Below are positions 30,770 to 37,121 of a DNA stretch of 37,121 bases, piece after piece (within the stretch, counting starts at the first letter, position 1; the number at the start of each line of letters is the position of its first letter). The notes beneath the pieces were generated by a model. It searched no databases. It was not told the DNA's origin and was given only the letters and a program-made list of their open reading frames with translations. Both the position numbers and the translations under genes were made by a program. The DNA is taken from the NCBI GenBank assembly GCA_025934375.1, contig JAICYD010000070.1:1-37121 (forward strand). Direction: 5' to 3'. Source of the stretch: Streptosporangiaceae bacterium (GTDB taxonomy: Bacteria > Actinomycetota > Actinomycetes > Streptosporangiales > Streptosporangiaceae).

Positions 30770-32362
30770 CTAGCCGACTCGGCGCAAGGCGATCAGCGCG
30801 ACGTCATCCTCGCTGGAGCCGAACAGGGTCAGGACGTGGTTGGCGAAGGCCTCTACGTCCGCGTCGGCGGCCTGCAGCGCGGTGGCCCGCAGTTGCTCTA
30901 GATTGTCATCGATCAGGACCTGGCGATCCTCGACCAGCCCGTCGGTGAAGAGCAAGGCCGTGCCGCCGACGGGCAGGAAAGCCGTCTCCACGTGCGGCTC
31001 GTGACGGCTCAGGCCGAGCATGATCCCGCCTTCGCCCACGTAGGCGGCGCCGGAGCCGTCGAGCACGAGCATCGGCATGTGCCCGCAGTTAACGATCGAC
31101 AGCTCGCCGCTCTCGGAGTCGAGCAGCACCAGGCACACGGTGGCGATGATGCCCGGGTGATAGCGGCGCAGGACCTCGTTCATCAGGCCGGTGATCGCCA
31201 GCGGCGAGTGACCTTCGCTGGCGAAGGCGTGCAGCGCGTGCCGCAGTTCCCCCATCACGGTGGCGGCGCGCAGCGAATGCCCCTGCACGTCGCCGATGGC
31301 GACGAGCACCCCGCCTCGCCAGGGCAGGGCCTCGTAGAAGTCACCGCCAACCTCGGCCTGGTCGCTGGCGGGCAGGTAGCGGACCGCCATCATGACGCCC
31401 GGGATCGCGGGCAGCGCCGCCGGCAGGAAGCTCCGCTGCAGGGTCAGGGCCACCATGTGCTCTTCGGCGGATGAGCGCAGCGCCTCCACGCCGAGCGCGA
31501 TCGACTGGGCGAGCTGCCGCAAGACCGAGAGGTCCTCCTCGCCGGAGACGCCCGCGCTGCTGATCACGATGGCCACCGGCAGCTTGCCGGGCTTGGTCCG
31601 GGCCACGCCTATGGTGACGTCGACGCGCAGCGTGCTGTCGGGCACGATGCGCAGCCAGTCCTCCCGGCTGACGGCGGCGACCATGCTGGCCTCACGGGGA
31701 CCGAGGACGCGGTCCGCGATCTCGCGCGGCAGGCCGGCCGGCCCGCCGCGGCGGACGGTTTCCCGGCTGCCGGGGGTGCCCGACGTCCTGCGGGACTGGC
31801 CGTCGGGCATCTCCAGGATGAGCACGGCGGGAACGGAGAAGATCCGCGCGGCGCCCGCCGCGGCCGCCGCCGCCAGCCCGTCGAAGGTCTCCGCGGCGTT
31901 GATGTGCAGGGTCGCGCGGGCCAGCGAGGTCAGCATGGCCGCGGTCCGCTCCGCGCGCTGCCGGGCCCGCGCGTAGCGCAGCACGGCCATCACCGTGGCC
32001 AGCAGTTCCTCAGGCTGGGAGGGGTCGGTCAGGTAGGCGTCGGCGCCCTGGGTCAGCCCGTGGGCGCGGTCGGCGACCTCAACGGCGGTGGCCGATACCT
32101 GGATGACCGGCGTGGAGGCCGTCTTCGGGTTCGCCTTGATCAGGCGGCAGACCTCGAACCCGCTCATGTCGGGCAGGTTCACGTCCAGCAGGACCATCTC
32201 GGCGGCGAAGACGTTGCTGAGCGCCTCGTGGCCGGTGCCGACCTCGACCACGGTGTGCCCCGCCCGCCGCAGCCAGGTGGCCATGACGTATCGCTTGGCC
32301 TCGTCGTCATCGACCAGGAGCAGGTTGGCGGCCGATTCGGCCATCGCGTCGAATTCGGTCAT
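30770..32362 (-). CDS. Receiver-GAF-SpoIIE family protein phosphatase
   Basis: 530 residues. Residues about 12-130 are a receiver domain (LLLVDDDEAKR, phospho-acceptor D60 in LLDVNLPD, S90 in QVSATAV), but the usual KP is DP at 113-114. About 140-290 is GAF-like. About 325-528 is a SpoIIE/PP2C domain with VGGDFYE (D341), GDVQGHS (D358) and LLFTDGLVED (D474), the metal-binding aspartates. Such phosphatases dephosphorylate STAS antagonists. The start overlaps the stop of the hybrid kinase gene as ATGA. It is the last gene of the stressosome-type operon and is a likely target of the kinase or of RsbT. Confidence 0.93.
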   Translation of the reverse strand: MTEFDAMAESAANLLLVDDDEAKRYVMATWLRRAGHTVVEVGTGHEALSNVFAAEMVLLDVNLPDMSGFEVCRLIKANPKTASTPVIQVSATAVEVADRAHGLTQGADAYLTDPSQPEELLATVMAVLRYARARQRAERTAAMLTSLARATLHINAAETFDGLAAAAAAGAARIFSVPAVLILEMPDGQSRRTSGTPGSRETVRRGGPAGLPREIADRVLGPREASMVAAVSREDWLRIVPDSTLRVDVTIGVARTKPGKLPVAIVISSAGVSGEEDLSVLRQLAQSIALGVEALRSSAEEHMVALTLQRSFLPAALPAIPGVMMAVRYLPASDQAEVGGDFYEALPWRGGVLVAIGDVQGHSLRAATVMGELRHALHAFASEGHSPLAITGLMNEVLRRYHPGIIATVCLVLLDSESGELSIVNCGHMPMLVLDGSGAAYVGEGGIMLGLSRHEPHVETAFLPVGGTALLFTDGLVEDRQVLIDDNLEQLRATALQAADADVEAFANHVLTLFGSSEDDVALIALRRVG

Positions 32363-33990
32363 CGCGCGGCCCGGCTGGCCCGCCGGATGGCGAACGCCAG
32401 CCGTTCCCTGGTGAGGTGGTCCTTATGCAGCAGGCTGGAGGCCCGCGGCGGGGCCGGCGTGTCGTGGCCGGAGATGATGATCGCCGGCAGGACGGGGGGC
32501 AGCTGGTCGACGAGCATGGCGCCATCCAGGCGCGGCATCGCCAAATCGGCGAGTACCAGGTCGACGCGGTTGGCGGCGACGGCGGCGAGCGCCTCGACGC
32601 CGTCCCCGGCCTCGATGACGTGGTCGGCGAGGCCGCTGAGCATCGACTTGAGGACCTGTCGGAAGCCCGGATCGTCGTCGGCCACCACGACGGTGCCGAC
32701 CGACGGGGTGCCGTGCGGCAGGATCAGCACGGCGGTGGTCCCGCGGCCGGCCTCGCTGGTCAGCGTCAGCTCGCCATCGAGCAGGCCTGCCAGCCGGCGG
32801 GCGTAGGGCAATCCCAGGCCGGTCCCGCCGCGCCGGGTCCCCGGCACCTGGTAGAACTCCTCGAACACCCGCTCCACCTGGTTCTTGGGGATCCCGATGC
32901 CGGTATCAGAGACCCGGATCTCGACCCGGTCGGGGATGACGGTCACGTCGAGCCGTACCTCGCCTTCGTCGGTGTACTTGATGGCGTTGGAGAGCAGGTT
33001 GCGCAAGATCGCGGTCAGCGCTGCCTCGTCGGTCAAGATGGCCGCCGGGGCGCCATCGGCGCTGACCACCACGTTCACTGGCTTACCGTCGGCCATGGGC
33101 CGGGTCAGCCCGCGCAGCGTGGCCAGCAGCGCGGGCAGGCGGACCTCCGCCGGGTCGATGACGAACCGGCCCGACTCGGCCTTGGCGGCGTCGAGGAGGT
33201 CGTTAACCAGCGTGAGCAGTGTCCCCGAGGCCTTCTTGATCAGTTCTACCTGGTAGAGCTGCTCGGGGCTCAGGCTGCCGGCCGGATCGGCGAGCAGCCG
33301 GGTCAGCCCGATGATCGACTTCAGCGGCGTTCGCAGCTCGTGGCTGACATTAGCCCAGAACCTGTCCTTGGACTCCGACGCCGTGCGCAGTTGCTCTGAC
33401 TTCTCATCCAGCTCCCGGTACAGCGCGACCACGCCCCGGTTGGTCTGCTCAAGCTCGTCCGACAGCTCGCCGTACAGGGCCATCACGCCGCGGTTGGTCT
33501 CCTGCAATTCGGCGTTGAGCGATACGAGCTGTTCCTTCTGCATGGTGAGGTCATCGAGCGCCGCGATGAGATCCTGGTTGTTTTGTCGCAGTTCGTCCAG
33601 CGTGGACTCCGGAAGCATGGCCGCGAGCTGCTCGCCGACGGCACGTAGGTCGGTCTGGGCGCGGGCAGGGCGTCGTTTCGCCATCCGGACGACGTGCCCA
33701 TCGGAGGTCACGGTGTCCATCAGGCGCGCCGCCGCGGTGAAGCCCTCGGCCGGCACAGGACCGTCGGCGGTGACGGTCAGCACCAGGTGGGTCTCATCCG
33801 CCCCGAAGACGATGACGGCGTTGCCGCCTTCGGTGATCACGGCGCGGCTGATCTCGCTGAGCGCGGTGGCGACCCGGACCTGGTCCTGGCGATCCAGGCC
33901 GAGCCCGGCGGCCAGCTCGCGACCCAGCCGGCGGGCCGCGAATACCCCGCCCAGGTCACGGACGCGCAGGCTGGCGAGCTCGGTAGTCAT
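32359..33990 (-). CDS. Hybrid histidine kinase with degenerate RsbT-like N-domain and C-terminal receiver
   Basis: 543 residues from the ATG at 33990, which overlaps the previous stop as ATGA. Residues about 1-110 resemble an RsbT/RsbW ATPase fold but lack the N-box Asn (ALSEISRAVI) and glycine loops. About 125-205 is a coiled signalling helix that includes a tandem duplicate (TNRGVMALYGELSDEL, then TNRGVVALYRELDEKS). HisKA follows with H217 in VSHELRTPL. HATPase_c has NLLSNAIKYT, DTGIGIP and GTGLGLPYARRL. A receiver domain ends the protein (VVVADDD, D482 in LADLAMPRLDG, IIISGHD). No membrane helix is seen, so it is soluble. It lies between the two phosphatase genes and may phosphorylate the downstream receiver. 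Confidence 0.92.
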   Translation of the reverse strand: MTTELASLRVRDLGGVFAARRLGRELAAGLGLDRQDQVRVATALSEISRAVITEGGNAVIVFGADETHLVLTVTADGPVPAEGFTAAARLMDTVTSDGHVVRMAKRRPARAQTDLRAVGEQLAAMLPESTLDELRQNNQDLIAALDDLTMQKEQLVSLNAELQETNRGVMALYGELSDELEQTNRGVVALYRELDEKSEQLRTASESKDRFWANVSHELRTPLKSIIGLTRLLADPAGSLSPEQLYQVELIKKASGTLLTLVNDLLDAAKAESGRFVIDPAEVRLPALLATLRGLTRPMADGKPVNVVVSADGAPAAILTDEAALTAILRNLLSNAIKYTDEGEVRLDVTVIPDRVEIRVSDTGIGIPKNQVERVFEEFYQVPGTRRGGTGLGLPYARRLAGLLDGELTLTSEAGRGTTAVLILPHGTPSVGTVVVADDDPGFRQVLKSMLSGLADHVIEAGDGVEALAAVAANRVDLVLADLAMPRLDGAMLVDQLPPVLPAIIISGHDTPAPPRASSLLHKDHLTRERLAFAIRRASRAAR

Positions 33991-35003
33991 GGCTTCAGCA
34001 CCAGCACTCCGGCGTCGTCGCGGCGGGTCCCGGCCTCGGCGAGCAGGGCGGCCGCGACGACCAGCGGGTCCCGGGCGTTCAGGCCCGGCAGCAGCCGCGG
34101 CTCCCAGCGGTTGCTGATGCCATCGGAGTGCAAGATGATCGCCGCGCCGGGGGCCGCGTCGTAGTCGAACTGCCGGATCGTGCGCGCCTGGTGACCCGCG
34201 ATCCCCGGCACCGAGATCATCCCCCGCCGGGTGCCGTCGGCCAGGATCGCCGCCGCTATGTTCCCCAGGCCCGCGAATCGGATGACCGGCCCGGCCGCCT
34301 GTACCACGCCGAGGGCGCCGCCGCGGGTGTGGCTGAGCCGGCGGTGCGCCCGCTCGACGAGCGTGGCCGGATCGGCGGCCGGATCGGCGAGGATCTGCGT
34401 CACCGCCTCCATCGCGGCGGAGGCGGCGAGCGGGCCGTGTCCGAGGCCGTCGCACAGCACGCCAGTGACGGTCGCGTCGGCCTGCACCGCGCCGAAGGCG
34501 TCACCGCAGACGGTTTCCCCGGTGATCGGCCGGACCAGGCCCGCGTAGCGGGGCGAGCCCGGGTGGGACTGCGGCCAGAACCTGGCGACCAGGGCCGTGC
34601 CGTGACCCGGCACCGAGTACAGGTCACAGAAGTCGGCCATCCGCTGGATGGCGCCCAGCCCGATGCCCAGCGTGCCGCTGGTGGAACGACCGTCCCGCAT
34701 CGCCGCCCGGGCGTCGTGGACCCCGGGGCCAGCGTCGATGGTCACCATCTCGATGCCCGCAGTGCCGCCATCCCGGCCGATGCGCACCAGCATCGCGCCC
34801 TGGATGGCGTGCTTGTGCAGGTTGGACGCCGCCTCGGTGACCGCCAGCGCGACCTGGTCGGCGCGGGTGGCGGGGAAGTCCAGCCGGCTCGCCAGCGCCA
34901 GGGCGGCGCCCCGGCAGGCGGCGGCGGCGCTCGCGTCTTCGACCCGCAGCCAGCGCATGTCTCCCGGAGCCTGGGCGATCAGCGGCCCGGTCAACGCGAC
35001 CAC
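33987..35003 (-). CDS. RsbT-like ATPase fused to PP2C/SpoIIE-type phosphatase
   Basis: 338 residues from the GTG at 35003, which lies inside the end of rsbT (13-base overlap); ATG at 34958 (MRWLRVEDAS) is an alternative start. Residues about 20-150 are an anti-sigma-type ATPase: ALAVTEAASNLHKHA (N-box), DAGPGVHDAR (G1), and GTLGIGLGAIQRMADFCD (G2). About 165-338 is a PP2C-like phosphatase resembling RsbX, with CGDAFGA, LCDGLGHGPLAA, and ILHSDGI. It follows rsbRST, in the position where RsbX-like phosphatases that reset RsbR/RsbS often lie. The fused kinase-like domain is common in actinomycete relatives. Role inferred from family and order. Confidence 0.88.
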   Translation of the reverse strand: MVALTGPLIAQAPGDMRWLRVEDASAAAACRGAALALASRLDFPATRADQVALAVTEAASNLHKHAIQGAMLVRIGRDGGTAGIEMVTIDAGPGVHDARAAMRDGRSTSGTLGIGLGAIQRMADFCDLYSVPGHGTALVARFWPQSHPGSPRYAGLVRPITGETVCGDAFGAVQADATVTGVLCDGLGHGPLAASAAMEAVTQILADPAADPATLVERAHRRLSHTRGGALGVVQAAGPVIRFAGLGNIAAAILADGTRRGMISVPGIAGHQARTIRQFDYDAAPGAAIILHSDGISNRWEPRLLPGLNARDPLVVAAALLAEAGTRRDDAGVLVLKP

Positions 35004-35386
35004 TTGACAACCACCACGGTGGTGCCCGTTCCCGTCGTGGAGTTCAGCTCGAACTCATCCACCAGCCGCCGGGAACCGGAAAGCCCGAGCCCCAGCCCGT
35101 TGCCCGAGCTCCAGCCGTCCCGCAACGCCAGGTCGAGGTCGGCGATCCCGGGCCCCGCATCGGTGAAGTGCAGCCGGATGCCGGTGCGCCCGTTGGCGGA
35201 CGTGACCACCTCGACCCGGGCGGTACCGCCGCCGCCGTGCACCAGCGTGTTGCGCGCCAGTTCGCTGGCGGCGGTCACCAGCTTGGTCTGGTCGACCAGC
35301 GAGAGCCCGTTCTTGGCGGCCGTGACCCGGACATGCTGGCGCACGCGGACCACGTCGTCTCCCGACTGGATGGGAAGCTCATCCAT
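34991..35386 (-). CDS. rsbT: RsbT-like serine/threonine kinase of a stressosome
   Basis: 131 residues of single-domain GHKL kinase: VRQHVRVTAAKNGLSLVDQTKLVTAASELARNTLVHGG (N-box), FTDAGPGIADLDLAL (G1), and GLGLGLSGSRRLVDEF (G2), ending with a GTGTTV strand. In Bacillus, RsbT is held by the RsbR/RsbS stressosome, phosphorylates both, and when free activates the RsbU phosphatase. The start ATG shares one base with the rsbS stop (TGATG at 35384-35388), showing tight coupling. The next gene overlaps its end by 13 bases. Confidence 0.93.
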   Translation of the reverse strand: MDELPIQSGDDVVRVRQHVRVTAAKNGLSLVDQTKLVTAASELARNTLVHGGGGTARVEVVTSANGRTGIRLHFTDAGPGIADLDLALRDGWSSGNGLGLGLSGSRRLVDEFELNSTTGTGTTVVVVKWSR

Positions 35387-35739
35387 CAGGAGCGCCCGTT
35401 CAGGATCTCCAGGCCTTTGTCGGCATTGAGCGCGGTGCGGACCCCGTTCAGGGACAGCCCGAGCTCGGTCAGCGTGATCGCCACCGCCGGGCGCATGCCA
35501 ACGATGACCGTCTCGGCGTCGAACAGCCGCGATATCGAGCCAATCATGGCGAGCATCCGGCCGATGAAGGAGTCGACGATCTCAACGGCGGTAATGTCGA
35601 TGATCACGCCGCGCGCGCCGGTGGCGGCCAGTTCGTCGGCCAGGTCCTCCTGGAGCCGCAAGACGCTCTCGTCCTGCAGGTCGAACTGGATGGACACGAA
35701 CAGCGTCTGCCCGATCTTGACAATCGGCACCTGCTCCAT
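35386..35739 (-). CDS. rsbS: RsbS-like STAS protein, stressosome core
   Basis: 117 residues from the ATG at 35739, where homology begins (MEQVPIVKIGQTLFVSIQFDL). A single STAS domain contains IIDITAVEIVDSFIGRML; S57 matches the RsbS serine phosphorylated by RsbT. It also has VIVGMRPAVAITLTELGLSLNGVRTALN, typical of RsbS. No good ribosome site stands before the ATG, so translation probably depends on coupling with rsbR. In the present sequence rsbR reads through this start for 136 bases. Together with RsbR it should form the stressosome shell that sequesters RsbT. Confidence 0.93.
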   Translation of the reverse strand: MEQVPIVKIGQTLFVSIQFDLQDESVLRLQEDLADELAATGARGVIIDITAVEIVDSFIGRMLAMIGSISRLFDAETVIVGMRPAVAITLTELGLSLNGVRTALNADKGLEILNGRS

Positions 35740-36560
35740 AAGCCGGAGACGACTTTCAGCCCGGCGTGCGCGAGCGCGAGCGCGAGCGCGTCGGCGAGCG
35801 ACGCCTTGGTGGCGACATCGCCGAACTCGATGCCCAGCGACACGATCGTCTGCGCGACCTGCGGCCGGATGCCGGAGATGATGCACTCCGCGCCGAGCAG
35901 CCGGGCCGCGCTCACCGTCTTGAGGAGGTGCTGCGCGACCTCGGTGTCCACGGTCGACACCCCGGTGATGTCGATCACGGCGTGGTCGGCCCCGGTGGCG
36001 ACCAGCGTCTCCAGGAGCTTTTCCATCACGAGCTGGGTGCGCGCCGAGTCGAGCGTCCCCACCAGCGGCACCGCGATGATCCCATCCCAGAGCCGGACGA
36101 CAGGCGTGGAAAGCTCCATCATCGTGGTGGCCTGGTCGGCGATGATCTGCTCGCGGGTGGACGAGTAGGCCTCAAAGGTACGCAGGCCGAGGTCGTCGAG
36201 CAGGCGCGAGAACGACAGGTACTGGGGCACCAGCTCCGCCGCGTCGGCCACCAGCTCGTAGACGGCTTCCTTGAGCGAGAACACGCCGAGCGCCGTCTCA
36301 CTGGGCGTGAAGCCGTTCCGGGCACGGCCGCGGGACAGCTCGTCCAGCGCCGCCCGCAGCTCGCCGGCCGCGTGATCATCGGCATCCGCCATGACCCGCA
36401 CGATCAGCGAGAACAGGTCGCGCAGCTCGCGGCGCACCTCGTCGACCGACATCCGGCCGCGCAGCCCGGCCACCACCAGCTCACTCCAGCGGTCAACAAC
36501 CTTGTCCTGGCGGTCGCGCAGGTAATCGGCCATGCGCTCTTGGGTATTGCCAACGTCCAT
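35604..36560 (-). CDS. rsbR: RsbR-like stressosome protein with read-through extension
   Basis: 318 residues as read; about 273 would be normal. Residues about 8-150 resemble the RsbRD N-terminal helical domain (DYLRDRQDKVVDRWSELVV). About 165-273 is a STAS domain: WDGIIAVPLVGTLDSARTQ, then VIDITGVSTVDTEVAQHLLKT (T206, and T203 just before, near the phosphorylated Thr of RsbR), and CIISGIRPQVAQTIVSLGIEFGDVATKASLADAL. AGGGAC lies upstream of the ATG. After GLKVVSG the frame continues for 45 Arg/Ser/Cys-rich residues inside rsbS in another frame. The junction reads TTATG; a TAATG or TGATG would have ended the protein there. It senses stress through the N-domain in related systems; the signal here is unknown. 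Confidence 0.9.
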   Translation of the reverse strand: MDVGNTQERMADYLRDRQDKVVDRWSELVVAGLRGRMSVDEVRRELRDLFSLIVRVMADADDHAAGELRAALDELSRGRARNGFTPSETALGVFSLKEAVYELVADAAELVPQYLSFSRLLDDLGLRTFEAYSSTREQIIADQATTMMELSTPVVRLWDGIIAVPLVGTLDSARTQLVMEKLLETLVATGADHAVIDITGVSTVDTEVAQHLLKTVSAARLLGAECIISGIRPQVAQTIVSLGIEFGDVATKASLADALALALAHAGLKVVSGLWSRCRLSRSGRRCSCPSSSTCRTRASCGSRRTWPTNWPPPARAA

Positions 36561-36670
36561 GGATGTGCGTCCCTACACAAATAGGTAACTCGTAAAGGCT
36601 CCGCTCCCCCAGGCTACCGCCCGAGGGTCTAGCGTAGCGGGGCCCATGAGGCCCGGCGACGTGGGTTTCT

Positions 36671-37109
36671 ATGAGCTTGCTATCACCGGCAGGGGGTGAG
36701 GCACCCGCGGGCGTGCGGATTCGATACTGCCCCCACGGCGACGGCGGAAACCTCGCCCGGACGGGCGTGCCGGTCTACGCGCTGGTGACGGTCACCGGGC
36801 TGCGGCCCGGCAGCGAGCACGCCTACCAGGTCACGCTGGACGGGCTCGTCCGCTGGCCGGTGCCGGCACCGCGCCGGCCGCGAGCGCGATCACGGGTCGG
36901 ACGCGCTGGCCGCGCTGGCACACGGGCTGGCGGGCCGGCCGCGCGAGTCCTGGCCCGAGTCGCTGCTGCTCATCGGGGACCAGGTCTACGCGGATGAGAC
37001 CGGGCCGGCCACGCGCGAGTTCATCGGGGAACGCCGCGACCCGCGAGAGCCCCCGGGTTATCAGGTCGCCGACTTCGAGGAGTACTGCGCCCTGTACCGC
37101 GAGGCGTAG
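36671..37109 (+). pseudogene. Frameshifted and truncated PhoD-like phosphatase
   Basis: Two pieces in different frames belong to one PhoD-like alkaline phosphatase-type protein. The first piece (from 36671) reads AGVRIRYCPHGD, ALVTVTGLRPGSEHAYQVTLDG and WPVPAP, an N-terminal beta domain. The second, one frame over (from about 36891 to TAG at 37107-37109), reads SDALAALAHGLAGRP, SLLLIGDQVYADETGPATREFIGERRD and YQVADFEEYCALYREA, carrying the metal-site GDQVYAD motif. Between them some 40 residues of the catalytic core (the GSCR region) are absent, and the stop falls where family members continue for several hundred residues. It is divergent from rsbR. Decay by deletion plus frameshift is the simplest reading. 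Confidence 0.75.
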
Positions 37110-37121
37110 AGTGCGCCCGCG

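Noticed and set aside
33990..34455. Upstream extension of the hybrid kinase frame
   Set aside because: It overlaps the RsbT-PP2C gene in another frame and is Arg/Gly-rich. The ATGA overlap at 33987-33990 marks the real start.
36561..36670. Sigma-B type promoter before rsbR
   Set aside because: I looked for a GTTT...GGGTAT-like pair on the minus strand; no pair with acceptable spacing was found.

Overview
The window is GC-rich throughout, with codons ending in G or C. It carries several families typical of filamentous actinomycetes: a DUF397 protein paired with an XRE/DUF5753 regulator, a Methyltransf_19 protein, an HTH-TM-DUF2690 protein, a complete four-gene Cvn 'conservon', and large partner-switching proteins. 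I read it as chromosomal DNA of a filamentous actinobacterium (Streptosporangiales- or Streptomyces-like). The sequence alone does not fix the genus. I see no tRNA, rRNA, CRISPR array or intact insertion sequence.

Positions 1-8.5 kb look accessory. They hold the end of a type I restriction locus (tail of a probable specificity subunit, then a complete HsdR), a short GntR regulator with a dense cluster of palindromes in its divergent promoter, a SAM-dependent methyltransferase, an XRE/DUF5753-DUF397 pair, and a small operon in which two paralogous CxCG...H mini-proteins flank an RsbW-like ATPase. This part ends with a chimeric-looking SnoaL/TPR gene.

Positions 8.5-18 kb are a secretion island on the minus strand. 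It holds a Tat-exported CE15-like glucuronoyl esterase, a membrane-anchored HTH/DUF2690 regulator, a 1525-residue secreted protein, and a small secreted companion. The large protein joins a propeller-like region, a lysozyme/transglycosylase-like domain, a golvesin-like domain, an SGNH hydrolase and a DUF1524-type HNH nuclease. The large protein and its companion are the strongest candidate for an undescribed system.

Positions 18-25.5 kb hold a VC0807-like membrane protein, a thiamine-diphosphate enzyme, a divergent YceI/MarR pair sharing a perfect operator palindrome, a membrane protein with a Gly/Pro/Tyr-rich tail, an OafA-type acyltransferase with a C-terminal SGNH domain, a small conserved protein and a decayed P-type ATPase end.

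Positions 25.9-36.6 kb are almost entirely signalling. They hold a STAS antagonist, the conservon CvnA-B-C-D, and a six-gene, end-overlapping stressosome-type operon: RsbR, RsbS, RsbT, an RsbT-PP2C fusion, a hybrid histidine kinase, and a receiver-GAF-SpoIIE phosphatase. The likely logic is that RsbR/RsbS hold RsbT until stress, and RsbT and the kinase then act on the phosphatases that reset anti-sigma/antagonist switches. rsbR appears to have lost its stop codon at the junction with rsbS. The window ends in a frameshifted and truncated PhoD-like phosphatase pseudogene. All assignments come from reading motifs by eye; no database search was made.
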